Part shown: positions 16,481-23,863 of the stretch, one piece after another
How positions within the stretch are numbered: the stretch's first letter is position 1
Layout of the letters: each line of letters begins with the position of its first letter
NCBI RefSeq assembly: GCF_004345665.1
Contig: NZ_SLWR01000011.1
Span: forward strand, 1 to 64,000
Origin: Kribbella antiqua
Lineage (GTDB): Bacteria > Actinomycetota > Actinomycetes > Propionibacteriales > Kribbellaceae
Direction: 5' to 3'
Length of the DNA stretch: 64,000 nucleotides
The notes under the pieces: generated by a model
The model's database searches: none
What the model was told of the DNA's origin: nothing
Seen by the model: the letters and a program-made list of their open reading frames with translations, nothing else
Program-made: the position numbers and the translations under genes

Positions 16481-17551
16481 TTACGGCTGGGCCTTCGAGG
16501 CGACGGTGACCTTGCCGTCGATCAGGTCCTTCTTCAGCTGGTCGATCTCGGACTTCAGCTCGGCCGGGATCTTGCTGTCCCAGTCGTGGTACGGCGACAG
16601 GCCGGTGCCGTTGTTCGCCAGCGTCCCGACGTACTCCTCGTTGCTGAACTTGTTCTCCACCGCTGCCTTGATGGCGTCCTCGACGGCCACGTCCATGCCC
16701 TTGAACACACTGGTCAGCAGCACGCTGCAGTAGTCCGCCGCGCTCACGCAGCCATCGGTGTCGACCCAGATCGCGTTCACCTTGCCGCCGCTGGCCTTGG
16801 CCGCCTGCAGACCGCCGATACCGGCCGGGCCGGCCACCGGGAAGATGATGTCGGCGCCCTGGGTGATCAGGTTCTGCGCGTTCTGCTGGCCCTTCGAGGT
16901 GGACTCGAAGTCACCGGTGAACAAGCCCTTCTGAGTGGTGGCGTCCCAGCCGACCACCGTGACGTTCTTGCTCTTCTGCTTGTTGTAGTAGGCAACGCCC
17001 TCGGCGAAGCCGTCCATGAAGATCGTCACGGTCGGGATCTGCGCACCGCCGAAGGTGCCCACCTTGCCGGACTGCGACATCCCGGCGGCCAGGTAGCCGG
17101 CCAGGAAGCTGGACTGCGCGGTGTTGAACACCAGCGGCTTGACGTTCGCGATCGGTGCCTTGAAGCCGTTGTAGTCGACGATGGCGAACTTGATGCCCGA
17201 GTTCGCCTTCGCGGCCTTCTCGGTCGCGTCGGCCAACTTGAAGCCGACCGGGACGATGATGTTGCACTTGGCCGCGACCATCGCGTTCATGTTCGTCGGG
17301 TAGTCGTTGTCGGACTTCGACTCGGCCTTCTTCTCGGTCACTCCGAGGTCCTTGACCGCGTCCTGAAGGCCCTTGTACGACGTCTGGTTGAACGACTTGT
17401 CGTCGAAACCACCCGAGTCCGACACCATGCAGGCGTTGAAATCCTTGTTGGCAGTCGACCCGGAGGACTCCTCGGCCGGCTTGCTGCCGCAACCGGCGAT
17501 CGTGAGCGCGATCGCGCTCACCGCTGCCAGTCCCCCTACGTACTTCTTCAC
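16481..17551 (-). CDS. BMP-family nucleoside-binding lipoprotein
   Basis: The product has 356 residues from GTG 17551, which is preceded by the strong ribosome site AGGAGGC. The N-terminus KKYVGGLAAVSAIALTIAGCGS is a lipoprotein signal. CMVSDSGGFDDKSFNQTSYKGL is the diagnostic start of the Bmp/PnrA/Med purine-nucleoside-binding family. VGWDATTQKGLFTGDFES and IWVDTDGCVSAADYCSVLLTS follow. It acts outside the membrane and delivers nucleosides to the permeases encoded downstream. Confidence 0.94.
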   Translation of the reverse strand: MKKYVGGLAAVSAIALTIAGCGSKPAEESSGSTANKDFNACMVSDSGGFDDKSFNQTSYKGLQDAVKDLGVTEKKAESKSDNDYPTNMNAMVAAKCNIIVPVGFKLADATEKAAKANSGIKFAIVDYNGFKAPIANVKPLVFNTAQSSFLAGYLAAGMSQSGKVGTFGGAQIPTVTIFMDGFAEGVAYYNKQKSKNVTVVGWDATTQKGLFTGDFESTSKGQQNAQNLITQGADIIFPVAGPAGIGGLQAAKASGGKVNAIWVDTDGCVSAADYCSVLLTSVFKGMDVAVEDAIKAAVENKFSNEEYVGTLANNGTGLSPYHDWDSKIPAELKSEIDQLKKDLIDGKVTVASKAQP

Positions 17552-17615
17552 GGACGCCTCCTTGCGTCGAGACCAGAAAGGCAGACACGCCTTCCCCAGC
17601 GCGCCGCACCCGCAG

Positions 17616-17644
17616 ACTATAGGTGCCTCGGGCCCCTCTCTGTA
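17616..17644 (-). promoter_or_regulatory. probable promoter of the nucleoside operon
   Basis: On the minus strand TATAGT (17621-17616) is a good -10 hexamer, with TACAGA (17644-17639) 17 bases upstream as a weak -35. It lies about 65 bases before the GTG start of the binding-protein gene. Confidence 0.45.
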
Positions 17645-17767
17645 TGCGAAGAGTGGCCCCGATACCGGAAAGTAATCGGACTTTCGCACGGCCGGGCGGA
17701 GATCGTCCGGAGCGGTCACAGAACGCACTGCAGGCGTCACTGGCCGCGGGTAAGGCACAATCACCGC

Positions 17768-18955
17768 ATGACGATTGCGCGCGGGGAGCTGCCCGCCGAC
17801 GTGGCGAACCGCGTCGACCAGTTCCGGAACGAGGCGATCGCCGTCCGCCGGGACCTGCACGCTCACCCCGAACTGGGCTGGCACGAAGTCCGTACGACGG
17901 AGCTGCTGCAGCGGCGGCTGACCGAGGCGGGGCTGTCCCCACAGGTGCTCCCGACCGGGACCGGACTGATCTGTGACATCGGCTCCGGCGACACGTGCGT
18001 GGCGCTTCGGGCTGACATCGACGCCCTACCGGTCCGCGACGGCGTGCCATCGCCGTACCGCTCGACGGTCGAAGGCGTCGCGCACGCGTGCGGCCACGAC
18101 GTACACACCGCGGCTCTGCTGGGCGCGGGGCTGGCGCTGGCGGGGCTGGCCAAGGACGGCGGGCTCGACCGGCGAGTGCGGCTCATCTTCCAGCCGGCCG
18201 AGGAAGTGATCCCTGGCGGTGCGCTGGGGGTGATCGCGGCCGGCGGGTTGGAAGGCGTGCACCGCATCTATGGCCTGCACTGCGACCCACGGCTGGAGGT
18301 GGGCCAGGTCGGGCTACGGACGGGCGCGTTGACCGCGGCCTCCGACCGGATCCTCGTTCGGCTTTCCGGGCCGGGAGGGCACACGTCCCGGCCGCATCTC
18401 ACCGCGGACCTGGTGTACGCGCTGTCCACCGTTGTCACCGAGCTGCCCGCGGCTCTCTCCCGCCGGGTCGACCCGCGGGCCGGGCTGTCGCTGGTCTGGG
18501 GACGCATCACCGCCGGCTCGGCGGCGAACGCGATCCCCTCCCGTGGTGAGGCCGAAGGCACCCTGCGCTGCCTGGACGGCGATGCCTGGCGCACCGCCGC
18601 CGAGATGGTTCCGATGCTCGCCGACCAGCTCGTTGCGCCGTACGGCGTGGAGGTCGACACGGAGGTCACGCACGGCGTACCACCGGTGGTCAACGACGCG
18701 GGTGCGATCGAGGTGTTCCACAACGCGGTCGTCCAGACGCTCGGGTCGGAGGCGGTCGCGGCGACGGATCAGAGCCTCGGCGGCGAGGACTTCGCGTGGT
18801 ACCTCGAGCATGTGCCGGGCGCGATGGCTCGGCTCGGGGTCCGGCCGGCCGGTACTGACACGGCCGCTGATCTGCACACGTCGGGGTTCACCCCCGATGA
18901 GGACGCGATCGCGCTGGGCACCAAGGTCCTCACCGGGTGTGCGTTGCTGGACTAG
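17768..18955 (+). CDS. M20 family metallo-amidohydrolase (hippurate hydrolase / N-acyl amino-acid deacylase type)
   Basis: The 395-residue cytosolic hydrolase has the M20D motifs: DLHAHPELGWHE, ALRADIDALPV, HACGHDVHTA (metal ligands), FQPAEEVIPGGAL (catalytic Glu) and LGGEDFAWYLE. ATG at 17768 is seven bases after CACAAT, a possible -10, and has no ribosome site, so a leaderless transcript is possible. The frame remains open more than 970 codons upstream across the antisense strand of the nucleoside operon, which is an artefact of high GC. It probably releases an amino acid from an N-acyl substrate; specificity is unknown. Confidence 0.88.
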   Translation: MTIARGELPADVANRVDQFRNEAIAVRRDLHAHPELGWHEVRTTELLQRRLTEAGLSPQVLPTGTGLICDIGSGDTCVALRADIDALPVRDGVPSPYRSTVEGVAHACGHDVHTAALLGAGLALAGLAKDGGLDRRVRLIFQPAEEVIPGGALGVIAAGGLEGVHRIYGLHCDPRLEVGQVGLRTGALTAASDRILVRLSGPGGHTSRPHLTADLVYALSTVVTELPAALSRRVDPRAGLSLVWGRITAGSAANAIPSRGEAEGTLRCLDGDAWRTAAEMVPMLADQLVAPYGVEVDTEVTHGVPPVVNDAGAIEVFHNAVVQTLGSEAVAATDQSLGGEDFAWYLEHVPGAMARLGVRPAGTDTAADLHTSGFTPDEDAIALGTKVLTGCALLD

Positions 18956-18964
18956 CGGTTGAGC

Positions 18965-18979
18965 GGACCAGACCGGTCC
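18965..18979. terminator. small hairpin at a convergent junction
   Basis: GGACC-AGACC-GGTCC lies in the 26-base gap between the amidohydrolase stop and the convergent mutase stop. It is a candidate two-way terminator with a weak stem. Confidence 0.35.
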
Positions 18980-18981
18980 AG

Positions 18982-20562
18982 TCAGAAGGTGTCAGCGGGG
19001 ATGTAGTTGCCCCAGACGTCCCTGAGGGTGTCGGAGACTTCGCCTACGGTGGCTCGGGCTTTGAGGGCTTGTTTCATCGGGTAGAGGCAGTTTTCGTTGC
19101 CTTGGGCAGCGGTTTTGAGGGCGGCCAGGGCTTCGTCGACGGCGGCCTGGTCGCGGGTGGCGCGGAGTTTGGCCAGGCGTTCGCGCTGCTGCTCTTCGAT
19201 CGCCGGGTCGACGCGGAGCGGCTCGTACGGCTCCTCCTCGGCGATCCTGAACTTGTTCATGCCGACCACGACCCGCTCGGCCGAGTCGATCTCCTGGGCG
19301 ATCCGGTACGCCGACCGCTCGATCTCCTGCTTCTGGAAGCCCTTCTCGATCGCCGCGACGGCACCGCCGTACTCCTCGACCTGGTCCATCAGCTCGATCG
19401 CGGCCGACTCCACCTCGTCGGTCAACGACTCGACGACGTACGAACCGGCGAAGGGATCGACAGTCGCGGTGATGTCGGTCTCGTACGCGAGGACCTGCTG
19501 CGTCCGCAGCGCGAGCCGGGCCGCCTTCTCGGTCGGCAGCGCGATCGCTTCGTCGTACGAGTTGGTGTGCAGCGACTGGGTCCCACCCAGTACGGCGGCC
19601 AGACCCTGGACCGCGACGCGGACGAGATTGACCTCCGGCTGCTGCGCCGTCAGTTGCACGCCGGCCGTCTGAGTGTGGAACCGCAACATCAGCGACTTCG
19701 CGTTCTTGGCACCAAAGGAGTCCCGCATCACCCGGGCCCAGATCCGCCGCGCGGCGCGAAACTTCGCCACCTCCTCCAGCAGCGTCGTCCGCGCCACGAA
19801 GAAGAACGACAACCGCGGCGCGATCTCGTCCACGTCGAGCCCGGACGCCACCGCGGCACGCACGTACTCGATCCCGTTCGCCAGCGTGAACGCGATCTCC
19901 TGCGCGGGTGTCGCCCCGGCCTCGGCCATGTGGTAGCCGGAGATCGAGATGGTGTTCCAGCGCGGCAGTTCCGCCTTGCAGTAGGCGAAGATGTCGCTGA
20001 TCAGCCGCAGCGACTCCTTCGGCGGATAGATATAGGTGCCACGGGCGATGTACTCCTTCAGTACGTCGTTCTGGATCGTGCCAGTGAGCTTGTCACCGGA
20101 CACGCCCTGCTCCTCGGCCACCAACTGGTACAGCAGCAGGAGCACCGAGCCGGGCGCGTTGATCGTCATCGAGGTGGACACCTGGTCCAGCGGGATCCGG
20201 TCGAACAGCACCCGCATGTCGTCGATCGAGTCGATCGCCACGCCCACCTTGCCGACCTCGCCGTGCGCGATCGGGGCGTCGGAGTCGTACCCCATCTGCG
20301 TCGGCAGGTCGAACGCGACCGACAGGCCCATGGTCCCGTGGTCGATCAGCTGGTGGTACCGCTGGTTCGACTCGGCCGCCGTACCGAAACCGGCGTACTG
20401 ACGCATGGTCCACGGCCGCTCGGTGTACATCGTCGGGTAGACCCCACGGGTAAACGGATACTTCCCCGGTTCCCCCAGCTTGGCGTCCGCCTCGAACCCG
20501 GCGAGCACCTCCGGTCCATACACCGGCTCGATCTCGAACCCCGACTCACTCCGACGACTCAT
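18982..20562 (-). CDS. methylmalonyl-CoA mutase family, large (substrate-binding) subunit without B12 domain
   Basis: The 526-residue protein forms the TIM-barrel acyl-CoA domain: YPTMYTERPWTMRQYAGFGTAAESNQRYHQ, GLSVAFDLPTQMGYDSD, GTIQNDVLKEYIARGTYIYPP, SISGYHMAEAGA and GGTQSLHTNSYDEA. The Tyr in RQYAGF and the Arg in KEYIARGTY correspond to positions that favour methylmalonyl-CoA over isobutyryl-CoA. It ends without the DxHxxG cobalamin-binding domain, so a separate small subunit must be supplied from elsewhere. ATG at 20562 is chosen at the conserved N-terminus; a GGGGGG run directly abuts it. Confidence 0.85.
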   Translation of the reverse strand: MSRRSESGFEIEPVYGPEVLAGFEADAKLGEPGKYPFTRGVYPTMYTERPWTMRQYAGFGTAAESNQRYHQLIDHGTMGLSVAFDLPTQMGYDSDAPIAHGEVGKVGVAIDSIDDMRVLFDRIPLDQVSTSMTINAPGSVLLLLYQLVAEEQGVSGDKLTGTIQNDVLKEYIARGTYIYPPKESLRLISDIFAYCKAELPRWNTISISGYHMAEAGATPAQEIAFTLANGIEYVRAAVASGLDVDEIAPRLSFFFVARTTLLEEVAKFRAARRIWARVMRDSFGAKNAKSLMLRFHTQTAGVQLTAQQPEVNLVRVAVQGLAAVLGGTQSLHTNSYDEAIALPTEKAARLALRTQQVLAYETDITATVDPFAGSYVVESLTDEVESAAIELMDQVEEYGGAVAAIEKGFQKQEIERSAYRIAQEIDSAERVVVGMNKFRIAEEEPYEPLRVDPAIEEQQRERLAKLRATRDQAAVDEALAALKTAAQGNENCLYPMKQALKARATVGEVSDTLRDVWGNYIPADTF

Positions 20563-20648
20563 CCCCCCACGGTAGGCCGAACCACCCGTCCACTGGTACG
20601 CCCACCCAGGTGACATCAACCACCCTGTGTGACCGACGTCTCTGGTAA

Positions 20649-20675
20649 GATTCCTACTGGTTGGATTCCTACCGG
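20649..20675 (+). promoter_or_regulatory. direct repeats over the toxin-antitoxin promoter
   Basis: GATTCCTACTGG (20649-20660) and GATTCCTACCGG (20664-20675) are 12-base direct repeats with a 15-base period. The first overlaps TAAGAT, a possible -10 hexamer at 20646-20651, and the second abuts the ribosome site. They are a likely operator for autoregulation by the AbrB-type antitoxin. Confidence 0.5.
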
Positions 20676-20684
20676 GAGGCGCCG

Positions 20685-20912
20685 ATGAAGCTCAGGTCGA
20701 AGGGTCAACTGACCGTGCCCCTCGAGATTCGCGAGCACCTCGGTTTGCACGAGGGTGACGAGGTCGAGTTCACCATCCACGGCAACGTCGTACATCTGAC
20801 CCGGGCGGAGCATAAGTCGCACGGTCGCCAGATCGCCGCGCGGCTGCGCGGTCGTGGCAAGAGCGGCATGAGTACCGACGAGATCATGGACCTACTCCGT
20901 GGCGAGGACTGA
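20685..20912 (+). CDS. AbrB/SpoVT-fold antitoxin (VapB-like)
   Basis: The 75-residue protein begins MKLRSKGQLTVPLEIREHLGLHEGDEVEFTIHGN, the swapped-hairpin AbrB DNA-binding fold. The second half (RQIAARLRGRGKSGMSTDEIMDLLRGED) would wrap the toxin. ATG at 20685 follows GGGAGG with good spacing; an upstream in-frame ATG at 20661 lies inside the direct repeats and is rejected. Its end overlaps the PIN-domain toxin start by 14 bases. Confidence 0.88.
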   Translation: MKLRSKGQLTVPLEIREHLGLHEGDEVEFTIHGNVVHLTRAEHKSHGRQIAARLRGRGKSGMSTDEIMDLLRGED

Positions 20913-21339
20913 GCCGAGTCTCGTCCGTCCACCGGCGACCCTGGTCGACGCCTGCGTGATCCTCGACCTCACCACCAACGACCCGAAATGGGCCGACTGG
21001 TCGGAGTCCGCCCTCGCGCAGGCCGCCGACGAAGGGCCGCTCGTCATCAACCCGATCGTGTACGCCGAAGTGTCGGTCGACTTCACCTCGATCGAAGAAC
21101 TCGACGAGGTGCTCGACGACGCCGACCTACGCCGCGAACCGCTGCCGTTCGAGGCAGGATTCCTAGCCGGCAAGGCCTATCTCACCTACCGCCGCCGCGG
21201 CGGCCACCGCCGCTCCCCACTAGCCGACTTCTACATCGGCGCCCACGCCGCCATAGCCGGCCACCGCCTCCTCACCCGAGACGCCGCCCGCTACACCACC
21301 TACTTCCCCACCATCCCCCTCATCTCACCGGACAGTTAG
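20899..21339 (+). CDS. PIN-domain ribonuclease toxin (VapC-like)
   Basis: The 146-residue product has the PIN acidic residues in order: TLVDACVILDL (first Asp), NPIVYAEVSVDF (Glu), SPLADFYIGAHAAI (Asp) and LLTRDAARYTTYFP (last Asp). It should cut RNA when freed from the antitoxin encoded just before. The GTG start at 20899 lies inside the antitoxin gene, a common coupling. The last third of the gene is extremely C-rich in third positions. Confidence 0.88.
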   Translation: MARTEPSLVRPPATLVDACVILDLTTNDPKWADWSESALAQAADEGPLVINPIVYAEVSVDFTSIEELDEVLDDADLRREPLPFEAGFLAGKAYLTYRRRGGHRRSPLADFYIGAHAAIAGHRLLTRDAARYTTYFPTIPLISPDS

Positions 21340-21515
21340 CTGGTTTGCCGTCGGCAGTCTGTGTGGCGACTCCCGTAGTTCGTGTGGCACTAACCGAGTG
21401 GTGCCGGTTGGCTACCTGAAGGACACTTGACGTCCCTGCATGTGTCGACAGGTCATCGACGCCGTGTCACGGGAGCGTCGCCGAGGGTTCACCGTGGGTC
21501 GGGAACCTTCGAGCT

Positions 21516-22640
21516 GTGCGCATCGTGATGGTCGCTGAGTCCTTCCTGCCGCAGATCAATGGCGTGGCGAACACGGCTCGCCATGTCGCCGACCGGCTGC
21601 TCGCCCGGGGGCACGAGCTGCTGATCATTGCCGCCGGCCCCGGTCCTGACACTTACGGCGGGATCCCCGTGCTGCGGGCCCGGAGTTTCGGAGTGCCGGG
21701 GTACAAGGAGTTCCCGGTCGGTCTGCCTGATCCGTCGATCGAGCGGGCGATGGCCGAATTCAAGCCGGACCTCGTTCACCTCGCGTCTCCCTTCATCATC
21801 GGCGCCTACGGCCTGCGGAGTGCGCGCAAGCTGGGCCTGCCGACGGTTGCGATCTTCCAGACCGACATCGCCGGATTCGCCCGGCAGTACCCGTGGTTCG
21901 CCGCCGCGGACCGCGGGATCTGGCGTTGGGTACGACGGGTCCACTCCCGCGCTGACCGCACACTCGCGCCGTCGTCGGCGTCGGTGCAGCAGCTGGTCCA
22001 GGGCGGCGTACCGAACGTCCACCTGTGGGGGCGCGGCGTCAACCTGGATCTCTTCGATCCCAAGCACCGCGACGAGAACTGGCGCCGGGAGATCTCGCCG
22101 GACGGCCGTCCGATCGTCGGGTACGTCGGCCGGCTGGCCGCGGAGAAGAAGGTCCGGCGTCTTGCCGAGCTCAGCGATCTCAACTGCAAGGTCGTCATCG
22201 TCGGCGACGGCCCGGACCGCGCATCGCTGGAGAACTCCTTGCCCAACGCAACCTTCCTCGGAATGCGCCGCGGCGCCGACCTGGCGTCGATCTTCGCCGG
22301 GCTGGACGTTTTCGTGCACACCGGCGAGCACGAGACCTTCTGCCAAACCATCCAGGAAGCGCAGGCATCCGGCGTCGCCACGGTCGGCCCGGCAGCGGGC
22401 GGTCCGCTCGACCTGATCCAGCCGGGCACGAACGGCCTGCTGTTCGAACCAGGCCGGCCCGGATCGCTGCACCACGCAGTGAAAGCCCTGCTCGACCACC
22501 CGATGGCCCGCGCGCGGATGGCGGCCGCAGGCCTCGAACGCGTACAGACCAGGACCTGGCCGGCGGTGGTCGACGACTTGGTCGACCGGCACTATGCCGA
22601 CGTACTGCGGGACGCGGCGGCCGTACGGCGGGTCGCATGA
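21516..22640 (+). CDS. mgtA: GT4 glycosyltransferase, MgtA/PimB-type alpha-mannosyltransferase
   Basis: The 374-residue retaining glycosyltransferase has two Rossmann-like halves. MRIVMVAESFLPQINGVANTARHV is the acceptor-side start. The donor half has VGYVGRLAAEKKVRRL, VIVGDGPDR and the E-x7-E motif within HTGEHETFCQTIQEAQASG. The sequence closely follows actinobacterial GDP-mannose-dependent MgtA, which mannosylates glycolipid precursors of lipomannan-like molecules on the cytoplasmic face. It starts at GTG 21516 and overlaps the next glycosyltransferase (ATGA). Confidence 0.85.
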   Translation: MRIVMVAESFLPQINGVANTARHVADRLLARGHELLIIAAGPGPDTYGGIPVLRARSFGVPGYKEFPVGLPDPSIERAMAEFKPDLVHLASPFIIGAYGLRSARKLGLPTVAIFQTDIAGFARQYPWFAAADRGIWRWVRRVHSRADRTLAPSSASVQQLVQGGVPNVHLWGRGVNLDLFDPKHRDENWRREISPDGRPIVGYVGRLAAEKKVRRLAELSDLNCKVVIVGDGPDRASLENSLPNATFLGMRRGADLASIFAGLDVFVHTGEHETFCQTIQEAQASGVATVGPAAGGPLDLIQPGTNGLLFEPGRPGSLHHAVKALLDHPMARARMAAAGLERVQTRTWPAVVDDLVDRHYADVLRDAAAVRRVA

Positions 22641-23743
22641 CGCAACTGCGGATCGCCCAGCTGGCCAACTTCGTCGGACCCACGTCCGGCGGGATGCGGA
22701 CCGCGATCGAGCACCTCGGCCAGGGGTACGTCGAAGCGGGCGCGGAGCGGATCGTGATCACGCCCGGCGAACGGGACACCGTGATCGACACCGAGGCCGG
22801 CACCGTGATCCGGATGAAAGCACCGAAGGTCGGCGGCGGCTACCGGCTGATCACGGACCCGTGGCGAGTCATCGAAACCCTTGAACGCTTCCGCCCAACC
22901 ACCGTTGAGATCTCCGACAAGTCCACGTTGTTGCCGGTGGCAAGGTGGGCCCGACGGAACGACATCGGCTCGGTCCTGTTCAGCCACGAACGCCTCGACG
23001 CAATGCTCTCCCTGCGCACCGGCCGCCAGCTCGGCGTCGCGGCCGGTGTCGGCGCGCTCTACAAGCTGCTCAGCCGCACGTACGACGCGGTCGTGGTGAC
23101 TTCGCGCTACGCCGCAGCAGAGTTCGACGAGGTCACCACGCCACTCGTCCGCATCCCGCTGGGCGTCGACCTCGACACGTTCCACCCGTCGCTCGGCGAG
23201 CCGGTCGACGACGGCGTACTCAAACTCGTCCACGCCGGCCGCCTCTCCCGCGAGAAGAGCCCACACCTCGCCGTAGCCACCGCGGTCGAGCTCCACCGCC
23301 GCGGCGTGAACATGCGCATGGACGTCTACGGCTCTGGCCCCCACCTTGACGAACTGGTCGCGATCGCGGGATCCGCCCCGATCACCTTCCACGGCTACGT
23401 CGACGGCCGCCGAACCCTCGCTCGACACCTCGCCGAGGCAGACATCGCGCTGTCCGTCTGCCCCGGCGAAACCTTCGGCTTGGCTGTCCTGGAGGCTCTC
23501 GCCTCAGGTACGCCGGTAGTCACGGCCGACACCGGCGGCGCCCGAGAGCTGGTCGACGACTCCTGCGGCCGCTGGGCCCCGGCCACCCCCGCAGCCCTCG
23601 CCGACGCCGTACTGCAACTGGCACAATTGCCCGGCCGTAGAGCCGCAGCCCGACGCCGAGCCGAGCTCTACGACTGGCCCACCTGCGTCAACCACATGCT
23701 CGCCCTCCACAGCCGGCTCGCTCAGTCTCGGATGGCCGCCTGA
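22637..23743 (+). CDS. GT4 family glycosyltransferase
   Basis: The 368-residue protein has an N-terminal FVGPTSGGMRTAIEHLGQGYVEAG, the donor-site segment KLVHAGRLSREKSPHLAVATAVEL and the nucleotide-sugar E-x7-E motif in CPGETFGLAVLEALASGTPVV. Translation is coupled to the preceding mannosyltransferase by a four-base overlap, so both probably act on the same glycolipid or glycan. Donor and acceptor are not determined by sequence alone. Confidence 0.88.
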   Translation: MTQLRIAQLANFVGPTSGGMRTAIEHLGQGYVEAGAERIVITPGERDTVIDTEAGTVIRMKAPKVGGGYRLITDPWRVIETLERFRPTTVEISDKSTLLPVARWARRNDIGSVLFSHERLDAMLSLRTGRQLGVAAGVGALYKLLSRTYDAVVVTSRYAAAEFDEVTTPLVRIPLGVDLDTFHPSLGEPVDDGVLKLVHAGRLSREKSPHLAVATAVELHRRGVNMRMDVYGSGPHLDELVAIAGSAPITFHGYVDGRRTLARHLAEADIALSVCPGETFGLAVLEALASGTPVVTADTGGARELVDDSCGRWAPATPAALADAVLQLAQLPGRRAAARRRAELYDWPTCVNHMLALHSRLAQSRMAA

Positions 23744-23750
23744 CTCCCGC

Positions 23751-23768
23751 ATTGCACAAAGCTGCAAT
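23751..23768. promoter_or_regulatory. inverted repeat downstream of the glycosyltransferases
   Basis: ATTGCA-CAAAGC-TGCAAT is a perfect 6+6 inverted repeat eight bases after the glycosyltransferase stop and 96 bases before the secreted-protein start. It could terminate the upstream pair or regulate the downstream gene. Confidence 0.35.
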
Positions 23769-23863
23769 GGGGTTGCGGAGCGCTCGTCGTACACGGTATT
23801 TCTTTACCTTCTCTCGCCGGTGCGTTCGGGGTGCGCGCCGGAATCCCCTGCTCTGGAGATTCG

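Noticed and set aside
14852..18955. A 1367-codon open frame on the plus strand
   Set aside because: Only the last 395 codons (from 17768) match a real M20 hydrolase. The rest is antisense to the nucleoside ATPase and binding-protein genes and is low-complexity in residue composition.
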